This document shows positions 1-10,896 of a stretch of DNA of 64,000 nucleotides, in pieces. The stretch is from Rusavskia elegans. Lineage: Eukaryota > Ascomycota > Lecanoromycetes > Teloschistales > Teloschistaceae. How positions within the stretch are numbered: the stretch's first letter is position 1; each line of letters starts with the position of its first letter. The DNA is taken from NCBI GenBank assembly GCA_011316305.1, contig SAUG01000069.1:310001-374000 (forward strand), in the 5' to 3' direction. Both the position numbers and the translations under genes were made by a program. Under the pieces are notes generated by a model. That model did not search any database. It was not told the origin of the DNA and saw only the letters and a program-made list of their open reading frames with translations.

Positions 1-3000
1 GCTTCGAGAATGCCGAAATCTACGTACGCATAGGATCGAATACCTTCCCAAGCATACCGCCGACATAGCTGATGATGGTGCCAGACGTATATTGGCCATG
101 TCTTGGTCTCGGTCAATCCCTTCCGAGATCGTAGGTACCACATCCGACGGCTGAGAGTCTGGGAGAGCTAATCATCTGCAGTGGGTATCTATACCGACAA
201 GGTGCTGGACTCATATCGAGGCAAGAATCGACTCGAAACACCTCCTCATGTCTTCGCCGTTGCCGAGTCGTCTTACTATAACATGAACGCCTACAAAGAG
301 AACCAATGTGTCATTATATCTGGCGAATCCGGCGCCGGAAAGACGGAAGCTGCGAAAAGGATCATGCAGTACATCGCAAGTGTATCCGGCGGCGGCGACT
401 CTTCCATTCAGCAGATAAAAGATATGGTGCTCGCTACAAACCCCCTTCTGGAATCCTTTGGCAATGCAAAGACGCTGAGGAACAACAATTCTTCGAGGTT
501 TGGAAAGTACTTGGAACTACAATTCAACGCCCAGGGGGAGCCGGTTGGAGCCAACATCACCAACTATTTGCTCGAAAAGTCAAGGGTCGTAGGACAAATT
601 ACCAACGAGCGGAACTTCCACATCTTCTATCAGTTCGCCAAAGCTGCATCATCAAACCATAGGGGTAAGGCAATTTTCACGCCCCCAGGACAACAACGCT
701 AATCCGGCTGCAGCGATATTCGGCATCCAACAACCGCAGTCGTACACCTACACGAGTCGCTCCGGTTGTTTCGATGTCCCAGGTATCGACGATGCCTCGG
801 ACTTCAAGGATACCTTGAATGCCATGAAAATAATCGGGCTTTCGCAGGAGGAACAGGATGACATCTTTCGCATGCTAGCTAGCATCCTCTGGCTCGGCAA
901 CGTTTCTTTCAGGGAAGACGACAATGGTAATGCGGCTATCACCGACCAATCTGTCGTCGACTTTGTGGCGTATCTGTTGGAGGTGGACTCCGCTCATGTG
1001 AACAAGGCTCTCACCATTCGTATCGTTGAAACAGCGCGAGGAGGTCGCAGAGGCTCTGTGTACGAAGTGCCCCTGAACCCTGCCCAATCGATGGCTGTGC
1101 GAGATGCTTTAGCCAAAGCAATCTACTTCAATCTTTTTGACTGGATTGTGGAGAGAATCAATGCTTCGCTGAAAGCTCGAGGGTCTGTGAAGAATTCGGT
1201 TGGAATTCTCGACATCTATGGCTTTGAGATCTTCGACAAAAACAGCTTTGAGCAGCTGTGCATCAACTACGTGAACGAAAAACTACAGCAGATCTTTATC
1301 CAACTCACGCTGAAGACGGAACAAGAAGAATACGCCAAAGAGCAAATACAGTGGACGCCCATCAATTACTTCGACAACAAGATCGTTTGCGAGCTGATCG
1401 AGGAAAAGAGGCCACCCGGAGTCTTTGCGGCATTGAACGACGCTTGTGCCACTGCTCACGCTGACCCCGGTGCTGCTGATCAGACTTTTGCGCAGAGACT
1501 GAATGCGCTTTCGAACCCACACTTCCAGCCTCGCCAGGGCCAATTCGTTGTCAAGCATTACGCTGGTGATGTGAGCTACGCCATCGAGGGTATGACGGAC
1601 AAGAACAAAGATCAATTGCTGAAGGATCTGTTGAATTTGGTTGGCGCAAGCCAAAATCCATTCGTGCACACAATCTTCCCACACCAGGTCAACCAGGATG
1701 ATAAACGAAGGCCGCCCACTGCCGGCGACAAAATCAAAGCATCAGCCAACGACCTTGTATCAACACTGATGAAGGCTCAACCTTCGTATATCAGGACAAT
1801 CAAGCCCAATGACAACAAGTCCCCTTCCGAGTATAACACGGCAAACGTCATGCATCAAATCAAATACCTGGGATTGCAGGAAAACGTACGAATCCGCAGA
1901 GCCGGCTTCGCCTACCGGCAGACTTTTGACAAGTTTGTGGAACGGTTCTTCCTTCTCTCGCCCAAAATCTCATATGCTGGCGAATATACGGGTAACCACG
2001 ACAACCTCGCAGACACCAAGCAGATATTCAAAGATACCAGCATCCCTGCCGATGAATACCAGATGGGTGTTACCAAAGCTTTTATCAAGACTCCCGAATC
2101 GCTTTTCGCTTTGGAGCACATGCGAGATCGGTACTGGCACAACATGGCGATCCGGATACAGCGTGCTTGGAGAAATTATCTGAGATACCGTATCGAATGC
2201 GCTACCCGTATTCAGAGATTTTGGCGAAGGGTCAGTGGCGGAGATGAATTCATCAAGGCTCGGGATTACGGCCACCAAGTCCTACAAGGTCGAATGGAGC
2301 GGCGCCGGTTCAGTTTACTGGGCTCGAGGAGATTCATGGGCGATTACTTGGGCATTGGGAACACTCGGGGCCCCGGTGAAGTCATCAGGAGAGCCATAAA
2401 CCTTGGCAGTGAGTTCTCCCACGCGAGTATTGCGATGATCACCTTAATTGACCAACATAGACAACGAGACTGTCCTGTTTTCCGCCCGTTGTGACTTGCT
2501 CGAGACGAAGTTTGGTCGATCGAGTAAACCAAGTCCGAGAATATTGGTTCTGGTAAGCCGCGAAGACAAAACATGTACGCACCGGTACTAAAGGAGTCTC
2601 GCAGACGAACAAGAGCGTGTATATCGTTCTGCAGTCGTTGGTCAACCGTCAGGTATCGATCCAGTCTGAGCGTACGATTCCTCTGGCGGCGATCAAATAC
2701 GTTAGCACCTCATCCCTCAAGGACGACTGGTTCTCATTGGGCGTTAGCTCGCCTCAGGAGGCCGATCCCCTGATCAACTGTGTCTTCAAGACTGAATTCT
2801 TCACCCAGCTGAAGATGGTAATGCCCGGGGGACCGAGTCTCAAAATATCGGAGGTAATCGAGTATAACAAGAAGCCTGGCAAGCCATCGACGGTGAAGAC
2901 CATCAAAGATCCTAGTGTCCCTCGCGATGACTATTATAAAAGTGGCACGATACATACAGGACCGGGGGAGCCGCCCAACTCAGTCTCCAAGCGAACGCCC

Positions 3001-3922
3001 AAGCCGAAACAAGTGGCTGGCAAGCCAATCACCAGTGGCAAGCTACTTCGACCTGGCGGACCAGGGGGTGCTCCTGGGAAACTCTCATCTCGACCTTCGT
3101 CCTCACGCCCGATCCCTCAGCCTCCCACGCCACAACGCAATGCAGCACAGACCCGACCTACTCCAGCGCCGCCAAGGGCGGTGCCACAGGCTGCCACATC
3201 CCAGTCCAGACCTATTCCCCAACCACCCGCGGCGGTCAACGGTGTCAATCATGGCCGGAATGATTCTGCGTCATCCATCACACGTGCACCTCCGCCTCCG
3301 CCTCCGCCAGCAGCGGCCCCACCCGCAGTACAAAAGGACACTTACAAAGCACTTTACGACTTTCCTGGTCAGAGTGAAATTGAGCTTCATGTGGCCAAAG
3401 ACGAGATCATCGAGGTCATAAGGAAGGAGCCAAATGGTAAGACTTTCGTCCTTGACCGTGTCCTTTGCAGTTTGCTGACCTCATGCGACAGGCTGGTGGC
3501 TAACCAAGAAGCTCGATGGTTCGGCGCAAGGCTGGGTGCCATCAGCATATCTCACACCAGAAGTGGCGAAACCGACACCTCCTCCGGCGCCGCCAGCAGC
3601 TTCTTCGTTCGCTTCAGCTCCAACAAACGGCATGGTCGCCAACGAGTCGTCTCGCGCTATACCTACGGCACGGACGAAACCTACGCCTCCGGCCCCGCCT
3701 ACGAAGCGTCCGGCAGGACGGAAACCTGCACCTCCTCCGGCACCCCGAGATAGTGCGGTAAGCATGTCGAGCGTGGGAGCTGGGGGAGGCGGCAGCGGGA
3801 GAGTGACGCCTGAACCTTCGTCCGTAGGTGGGAAGCCAAGTTTGGCGGGAGGTCTAGCAGAAGCATTGAGACAGAGACAAGCGAGTATGCAAGGCAAGAA
3901 GGATGATGATGATGATTGGTGA
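1..3922 (+). CDS. myoA: Class I myosin heavy chain, 5' end outside the window
   Basis: Actin-based motor of cortical actin patches, needed for endocytosis and polarised growth in filamentous fungi. Seven exons are visible: <1-23, 85-130, 182-664, 714-2408, 2461-2552, 2605-3436, 3492-3922. The frame joins cleanly over all six introns. In order one sees the P-loop GESGAGKT, the motor core, a candidate TEDS-site serine in GGRRGSVYE, the actin-binding part with [11 protein letters not shown], two IQ motifs ([13 protein letters not shown] and [10 protein letters not shown]), a TH1 tail, a proline-rich TH2 stretch, an SH3 domain (KALYDFPG to WVPSAYL, split by the last intron) and an acidic end finishing DDDDDW, the Arp2/3-binding tail. 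Only the N-terminal start is missing, cut off by the window edge. Domain order matches Aspergillus MyoA and yeast Myo3/5, so identification is firm. Confidence 0.96.
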
Positions 3923-5516
3923 GTGTACGATAGAACGGTCTGGTCAAAAATATCTATGCGGTTTTACATTGTTGTGGTTACCAAAAGGGCATGGAAAGGT
4001 GTCCAGTGTCACTGCAACAGAATGTCCAAAGCGATGGATGATGGGAATAGATTATGTCTCGAAGAATGACGGACGGTAGCGGCTTGTGAATCCTGGCCGT
4101 GCATATTATAGATGTCACTGCAGAGAGATATGATGACACTGAACCGGGTAGCCAAAAAAAAAAAAATAGTTTACTCGATTTGCATTAATCGCGAATCGGA
4201 AGTAACCCTTTACTGATGACCCCGACTACATGTTGATCATTTGTGCGCTCTACTAGAACGTGAGAGTTTATTATCCAAGCTTCGTCGGGCGATAGCATAC
4301 TAAAGATTCATCCACGTCTCATTGGATTATTAGCTAGGGAAGCGCGTTTCGACATTACGTCGTCGATCGAATCGGATCGCATCTTCTGTGGCGGAGATGG
4401 TGAAGAATACGCACGCCTGCGCATGCGCATGCGCATGCGTCGTTGGGTACCCACCAAGAAGAGCGCTGTGTATGTTAGGAAGATCTGTAGGATTACGAGG
4501 GGTTGGGATGAGGTTTTTGAGAGGGAGGTTGGGGAGATGTTTGGGGTGGGTTGGGGGAGGGGGGGGATGTTGGAGGGGGGATGTTGGAGGTGGGGATGTT
4601 GGATGTTGTTGGTGTGATGGGTAAGGGGAGGAGGTGAGGATGGATGGGGTGTGGGGAGTTGGTTGAGATGGGGTTTTAGGGGGGGTTGGGGTGTGATGGA
4701 TACGGTACGGGGGTTGGTAAGGAGGTAGCGAAGGCGAAGAGAATGGTATTGAGAGTTGTCGTTGTCTTGACCCTACATCGACGTCTAATGATACTACTGT
4801 GATTCGGGGTTTTTGGGGAGTTTTCTTGCGTGAGGTGCGATTTAATGTGGGGGAAGATGGGACTTGATACCGAGCCGTATAACGCCCAACCAATCAATGT
4901 CCAGCACTCGGTATAGTTTGGTAAGCCGCGTGCTTCCGTGTTTCAAAGTCGAACTCGGAAACTCACGAAATCATGTATCGCTTACCGTTGTTCGTATCCA
5001 TTACTCATACGAACGAACATCCCATCGAGTACCACCAGCCCATGTGTTTTCGGGAAGAATCACGGGCTCGCTCTGTCCAGAAGTAAACGGGGCGAAACAG
5101 GCGATGTAATGATTGCACAAAAAGAGGTAAGAGGGTCGTATATAAAGAAAGGTCCAAGTTCGCTTCGATTCAAAGTTTCGCCTGCAGTGAAACACCACTT
5201 CAATTCAAACCTTTCTGGCTCGAAGTTGTCGTTGTGATAAAAATGGTAGGGTTTCAGAAGATTGAGAAGACGAGATGAAGGACGATGAAAGACCACGGTC
5301 AAGCTTATATGATTGTTATTCGATTCCGGAACGCAGTACGATTCTCTTCTCCAGTACGAAGGTCTCGCCGCTGTATCTATATGCGTTGATGAGCCCGGAA
5401 ACCCGACCAAATCGGCGAGAAGGGACACCCGGGAGAGATAGATGTACCATAAGAATGCCGCGGAACAGTGGATCGAGAAGTCGGATTATATGATGTTATT
5501 TGATGTGATGTGAAGC
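3923..5516. other. Intergenic region with strand-biased low-complexity DNA
   Basis: Lies between two convergent genes (myosin and the membrane protein). It holds a purine-pyrimidine alternating palindromic run at 4419-4439 built from GCGCAT units, then a long run at about 4495-4700 very rich in G on the plus strand. Open frames here on the minus strand are proline/histidine-rich translations of the C-rich strand and do not look like protein. I see no gene. Confidence 0.6.
4419..4439. repeat. (GCGCAT)n alternating purine-pyrimidine palindrome
   Basis: Three and a half units of GCGCAT make a self-complementary 21-bp run in strict purine-pyrimidine alternation. Such sequence can adopt Z-DNA or extrude a small cruciform. 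It may simply be a microsatellite. Confidence 0.8.
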
Positions 5517-6452
5517 TCAAGGCCAGGTAACACCGCTCTGGTGGGCGAGATCCGGTAGTAATCGGCCGTGGATGGTGCCGCCGACGATGAAGTAGAAGCT
5601 GGTTGATAGGACGAAATAGATTAGGAAGCCGGTTGCGATCTGTATTCCCGCCCACCGAAGACGGATTGAATTAGTGATCCAGCTATGAGAAGAAAGGAGA
5701 GAGAAAGTTGGATGACAACTCCAAGGAGGGAAAGATGGAGAGTGTGGGGAAGGGGGAAGACGGGGGGTGATGGAAGTAGAATGTAAAGAAGGGGATCCAA
5801 AACCGAAGAAAACACCACATACCCAACCATCCCTCTCCCAGCCCACCTTCCACAACGGCCTTACAACGAACAACGCCAACCCGACCAGATAACTAATAAC
5901 ACTCCAACTGAACAGTGCAATCGGCATGTTCAAAACCCACTGACTCCTCCACCTCGGCTCCTCCTTCTCCCTCTGCTTCAACATATCCAGTATCCTATCC
6001 GCCCGATCAGGCCGAATATCATACGCGCTGAACAATATGCCCAAATGGAACGCAATGATCACGCAATACAGACTCATGACCAAGGAACCATACCACAGCA
6101 CCAGCACCAGCCAGTGGGCTTCATCGGTGGCGGACCAAGCGACGGAAGCGCCAACGACGCCGGCGACGAGGGTGGCGGCGAGGGCGACGAATTGGATTTG
6201 CTCTTTGGTGTTTTGTTCCCAGAGGAGGACTTCGGCTTCTTTGGTGGGGGAGGAGCGCGTGGAGAGGAGTTGTTGGATGGTCCAGTGTTGGCAGTGCCAG
6301 GGCATTTGGAGGGTGTGGTGGATCATTAGGATGGTGCGCGAGAGGTGGGATGTTTGGGAGGGTCGTTCGTTGCGTTCATGGTCTTGGTGAGGGTGGTGGC
6401 TGTGGTCGTTTGTGCTGGATTTGGGTTCGTGAGTATTGTGGTAGACGTCCAT
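5517..6452 (-). CDS. Predicted four-helix fungal membrane protein of unknown function
   Basis: I do not recognise a named family. The N-terminal ~70 residues are His/Ser-rich and polar. Two hydrophobic segments follow close together (starting near FVALAATLVAGVVG and LVLVLWYGSLVMSLY), then a charged loop (RADRILDMLKQREKEEPRW), a third segment (IALFSWSVISYLVGLALFVV) and a fourth near the C terminus (TGFLIYFVLSTSFYFIVGG). A 183-nt stretch at 5640-5822 is in frame but translates to Ser/Pro/His-rich sequence. It begins GTATGT, ends TACAG and carries an ACTAAT branch-like site, so it is probably an intron; exons would then be 5823-6452 and 5517-5639. The ATG at 6452 is the first in the frame. The topology and the soluble loop suggest a membrane protein with a cytosolic linker; nothing more can be said. 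Confidence 0.75.
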   Translation of the reverse strand: MDVYHNTHEPKSSTNDHSHHPHQDHERNERPSQTSHLSRTILMIHHTLQMPWHCQHWTIQQLLSTRSSPTKEAEVLLWEQNTKEQIQFVALAATLVAGVVGASVAWSATDEAHWLVLVLWYGSLVMSLYCVIIAFHLGILFSAYDIRPDRADRILDMLKQREKEEPRWRSQWVLNMPIALFSWSVISYLVGLALFVVRPLWKVGWERDGWVCGVFFGFGSPSLHSTSITPRLPPSPHSPSFPPWSCHPTFSLLSSHSWITNSIRLRWAGIQIATGFLIYFVLSTSFYFIVGGTIHGRLLPDLAHQSGVTWP

Positions 6453-7340
6453 GGTGGGTTTTATAATGGGAGTGATGAATATATAGCAGGGATATGTAAG
6501 AGAATATTTTGATCCCTAAGGAAATGCGGCGATTGATGCTTTTAATGTGATAAGGGAGAGTTTTCCACTGCTTGAGTCGATATGGTTCATGTCTGTGATA
6601 ACCTCTGAAAAGGGTTCGGACGATTTGAAGGATTATTAAATAGGTAGGTACTACTCTGACCCCTGGATGATTGTTGTTTTCTTAGTGCTGTCGATCAGAT
6701 TAGGGGCCTTAGTATAGTTCTTCTTTGACTGACACTGATCGTTCTCTCCTATTATGGCCCCTCGCTACCTAAACTAGCAGTATAGTACAGCTAGAAACAT
6801 TGATACAAAAAGCAAAATCAATAGTCTCACTCTATCAATAGACCAGGAACACTTACGGAAGCACGACTAACTTACCTGCCATCTCCATCACCTTGACGTG
6901 TTTGGAAGAGCAATGGTATAATTCTCGCACTTATTAGGTGTTACGAAAAGCTCACGAAACCAAGACACCAGCGCATGAGACATGAACCCGTCCACCTGAA
7001 TATCGAAGGATTGCCGTGGAGAACAGGAACGTCCCTCAGCCTCCAATCGACCCATTCAGAGGTTCAGCCAAGCAGGGATCCGGTGACCGGGGCGGTAGGC
7101 AGCACTGAAGCTCATCCCGCTCCAGCACCACCCACGTTTCACATTAAATACAAACACAAGTCCAGAGTTCCAGCGGTGAAATGGCGAGTTTTCGGATGAC
7201 ATTGGCGACACTTTCGGTAAAGAGCCAGCTGCCGCGGCCATCTTCGTAGCTTATTGTACTTAGCTTGCCATCAATTGAGACTCTAGGTCTTCTACTATAC
7301 TTAGTCGATTAAATCGATCACCTCAGCATCTTATTTGCTC
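6453..7340. other. Intergenic, AT-richer, no gene seen
   Basis: Upstream of the membrane-protein gene. The only open frames are short (about 60-75 codons), overlap on opposite strands and lack recognisable motifs. The right part borders the fold-back element. Confidence 0.5.
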
Positions 7341-7788
7341 CTTATACCTTCAACGGCCGAGCCTGCGGCCACTTGGATAAGGGCACCATGTGGTAGGTGC
7401 GTCACCGCGTATTCGTATTCTCGACCAACTAAATACCTTAACGCGAGATAATGGGAGCGTGAAAATTGTGGGGGGCATTTTCCCCCCCACCCAAAATTAT
7501 GTACCAGCGCCCATTGTCACCACATCTCACCTTATTGCTCGCCTATAAGCTCCACTACCTGAGTTACTTCTTAGTGGGGCGACGTGCAGGCGATGATCGG
7601 CACGAAAGGTGATGAGGATGGTCATTGGTACAAGATTGTGGGTTAAACCGTGTAGCGCGGCCCCATCACTTTTCGCGGTCACCCTTATCTCGCGCTATGA
7701 TCTGGCGCTCCCGAGACACTCCGCCCCTATCCACGTGGCCGCAGGCTCAGCCGTTTAAGGGATATTGGTCGGATGATACGACATAATC
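7341..7788. mobile_element. Imperfect ~450-bp fold-back (inverted-repeat) element, MITE-like
   Basis: The left and right halves are diverged reverse complements around a centre near 7564. Matching blocks are 7347-7384 against about 7724-7761 (shared core GAGCCTGCGGCCAC), 7441-7475 against about 7659-7695 (shared CGCGAGATAA), and 7489-7536 against about 7603-7643 (shared TTGTACCA-type core). The centre is the hairpin CCACTA at 7552-7557 with TAGTGG at 7572-7577. A second local hairpin of G and C runs lies at about 7465-7492. It has no coding capacity. The shape fits a non-autonomous terminal-inverted-repeat or fold-back transposon decayed by mutation. I could not identify a target-site duplication, so the exact ends are uncertain. 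Confidence 0.65.
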
Positions 7789-8403
7789 CGAATTCGAAGC
7801 CCCTACTCATATATCGTGAGCTAGCCTACAGTAAGGGCCCAATTTAGGGTGTCTCGTCCCCAAAAACGAGCGTGAGCAGACGTTGGTCGTCGGATATTAG
7901 GGGCAATTGATTTCGCTTGGTACCGAGAACCAATTGCAATTGCCGCCAATTCAATCTACATCGAGGTGTCGGATGTCCACCGCGCCGGGGATGGTATAAC
8001 GACTGACGCTGCAACGATACCTCGAGTGGCGTAGAAGTTGGATGCTCTGCCAGTGCATGGGATGAGATAACGAGTGTGCAGGGAAGACAGGCTCACTGCC
8101 CCAATAAGTCCGGATCATTCTGCTGAGCGCAAGGTATGATAAGCTAGGAAGGGGGGAAGAAAAACACGCTTTACATTGAGATACTTGTCACCTTCTTTTA
8201 TTGCGACGCAATTGATATTTCTTCCTAACATCGGTCATCATGTTCCCCATCACGAATATCCATGGCTAAGCCTACCGTGTTTCTGTTACCTGGTCGTATC
8301 ATTCACATTCATGATTCTTCGTCCGCCAACAGTCTTGTTGCAGACTTCTCCTTTTCCTTGGTCAGACTTACAATGTCTTTGTTCCCTTCGTCCAGTCGTT
8401 ACC
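7789..8403. other. Intergenic, no gene seen
   Basis: Between the fold-back element and the secreted-protein gene. It holds short AATTG-rich palindromic patches at about 7907-7950, and a long plus-strand frame entering from the right that is antisense to the last exon of the neighbouring gene. Confidence 0.5.
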
Positions 8404-9337
8404 TCAACCCTGCCTGGTAGTGACCGTACCAGCGCAAGGTCCAAAACCCGCCAACGCATCTGGATACTTGACCAAATTAACACCAATAGTCCCATTCAAA
8501 AAACCGTTGGCCTTGCAACGATCTTGTCTGTAGATGAAAGAGCTTTCGATGAGAGTGCAGCTCACGCCCGGCACAACAGCCCAAGCGACGCAGTCGCCTT
8601 TAAGCTGAATTTGACATTCTACACAGCAGTTGAATGCGTTGGATGTATAGTCGCCGACATTGCGCACGATAGTCTCGCGGGGATCACCAGCCGTGACGGT
8701 GTAGCCGCCTGGGACCGTGGTTCTGGTCCAGCACACGTCGCCAGATCCCGTGTACGAATAGGTTTCGGTAGTAGTCGTTGTCTGTCGTCAACAATCAGCC
8801 ACGGCGGTGATAACGACAGTTCTTAAGCCCCGACGTGTCGTACCATGGTCGGAGCAGCAGTAACTGTTGACGTCGATGAAGTCATGAGGCAGGAGCAGCC
8901 GCTCGAGACACGAGTCGCCGAGTACTGGCTTACGTAGCTGGGTACCGCAATGGATTCCAGGTACCGGCCATTCGGAAAATACGATTTATAGTAATATGAC
9001 GTCGTTGTTGTGCTGTGGCAAAAGAAAAGAGTTTTAGATGGGATAAAGTAAAAAGCGTATCGCTACTTCTGCCTGTGGGGGTTGGAGCTTACACTGTGGG
9101 AGTGACTCCCGGTTTGGGCACGGTGATTGTGGGAATGGCAATATGGCCGAAAGTGACGCAGAAGGGAGATGCGGCGGCGCTGTTGGCACGTAGTGCGTTG
9201 AGGACATTGTCGGCATTGCAAACAAGTCTCTTTTCGTGAGAGTGTGCTTCTGGTTGGGCAAGGCCTTTTGGTGTTGCAATGGCACCCTTGATAAGGAAGG
9301 CGAGAAGGAAACTCAGTGCGAGCTGTGGGAGATACAT
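8404..9337 (-). CDS. Secreted protein with N-terminal CNADN-type motif and Thr-rich linker
   Basis: A three-exon gene: exons 9093-9337, 8844-9012 and 8404-8781, introns of 80 and 62 nt, 263 residues. The protein opens with a clear signal peptide (MYLPQLALSFLLAFLIKGAIA), then the pattern CNADNVLNALRA with a downstream FC, which recurs at the start of many secreted fungal proteins. A low-complexity Thr/Ser stretch follows, and a C-terminal domain holds CC, C and C residues (FNCCVEC, GDCVAW, VSCTL, DRCKA, GPCAG) likely to form disulphides. Joining phases work at both introns (GT+C makes Val; the second junction is in phase 0). I do not recognise a catalytic motif. An extracellular or wall-associated role, possibly in host or microbe interaction, is inference from secretion and cysteines. 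Confidence 0.8.
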
Positions 9338-10896
9338 GGTAACTCTATAAGTTCTTCTCTTTCGAAGTTCTCTACAGCAATAAGTAGGAAAGTTGAAGTC
9401 TGGTGGGTTCGCCAGGCCATCTTATATGAAAGTATCACCGGCCCACCTTTTTCGAATCCAGGACCGAAAGACTCAAATGACCGGCAGCTGAAGCTGCATG
9501 GCACGTACTATCTCATGGCTTGTGGGGCCTCCAATGTTGAGGGATAGAGTGGCGCTCAATGGGAACAGTCCCACTCCCATCCTCTGAACTTTCAGCGTAG
9601 TATTCTTCGACATTGGTCCTCACCGCCTGCTAAAAGCCGCCCGCAGCCTACGGTCTCCCGGACTACCTGGAGCCCCGGCCTAGATTGCTAGCGTATGGTG
9701 AGTACTTTCGGTGTCATCCTCTGTAAGTAGTTGAGAACCCGAAAGGGTCATGTTGGCGTTGCTTCGTCCAATGAGAACCCCTGTGCTATCTGCATAACTC
9801 GCTAGCTGGCCAATTATTTGCTCGCTGTCAGTCTTGAAAGCCTTTGGAAATCAGGAAGCTTCTGAGTATGAACAGGAGTAAAGCTACTGATCACAAGGAA
9901 AAGACCAGCCATCAGCTCCGGTGGAGGCTATATGGAAGACGACGGAAGCCAAACTTGCTGTGATCGATGAATTGGGGACTAAACGACCGTAGGTAAAACG
10001 TTGTAGAGTAGTATCACGTCGTCGGATTTGGGGCTGAGCCAGGAATGTACATGAATGTGACCTAACACGACCAAAGATGCAGAGGAATGCCCGTGGCTGC
10101 TCGGATGGCAGGGAAAACTAAGGTTAGTGCACTGCCTCGCTGATTCTGGACCACGCAAACGGGGCCTGAATTACTTACCCACCAGGAGTTCCGCCAGCAA
10201 GTCTAGGTCAATCAGACGTGACGGATTGGATCAATTCATCGGAGTTCGGGTCGAGATCACGGATATACTTGATGGATATTACGCGGAGGCAGTGCTCGGT
10301 CTTCGCCATGAATCTGTGTGCCGAACCCTTTCCCTGGCAAAGGCCATTGGAGTCTTGTAGAGATGGATTTGGCTAACTGGGGAGAAAATAACTTCATTTG
10401 TTGACCCTTCGGAGAGCTTAAGTAGCTGAAGACTTGCCTGTACGTGTGAGATATTGTGGGATGTAGGAAGGAATGCGATCGAGATCCTGGCGGAAGCGAA
10501 AGGGATGAGAGAAGAGGATTTGACGGGAAGGAAGCACTTAATGGTGGTGGAGACAACGTACAAAGACTGAGCTTGATAGGGGGAAAGTCTGAGCAATGAG
10601 CTGATGTTGATATGCTGACACAAGGGTGGAAGGACGGACATATGCAAGGGATCAAACGGCCATTGTTATTATTGCCAAAAGTCTGTCACGAGGGGAGCAA
10701 GAGGCTCATACGTAGTCACTTATCATGTTGTAATTATATAGATTTTCAGATGGAATGGGTAAAGAATTTGATCGATATATACAGATTTCATCTACAAACC
10801 AATGGTATCATTAAGGAAATTTGAGACAAAATATATCCACAACAACGCCGATGCTCTCCTAACCCAGATATGAAACAGAACACAGTCATGCAGTCG
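9338..10896. other. Intergenic, no supported gene
   Basis: Contains only short overlapping frames. Two minus-strand frames at about 10257-10655 are Ser/Pro-rich, overlap each other and show no family motif. The left part is probably the promoter of the secreted-protein gene at 8404-9337. Confidence 0.5.

Noticed and set aside
4330..4893. 187-codon minus-strand frame
   Set aside because: Pro/His/Ser-rich translation of C-rich low-complexity DNA; other frames over the same DNA are open too.
8176..8826. 216-codon plus-strand frame
   Set aside because: Antisense to the last exon of the secreted-protein gene, whose spliced frame has a signal peptide, cysteine pattern and good junctions.
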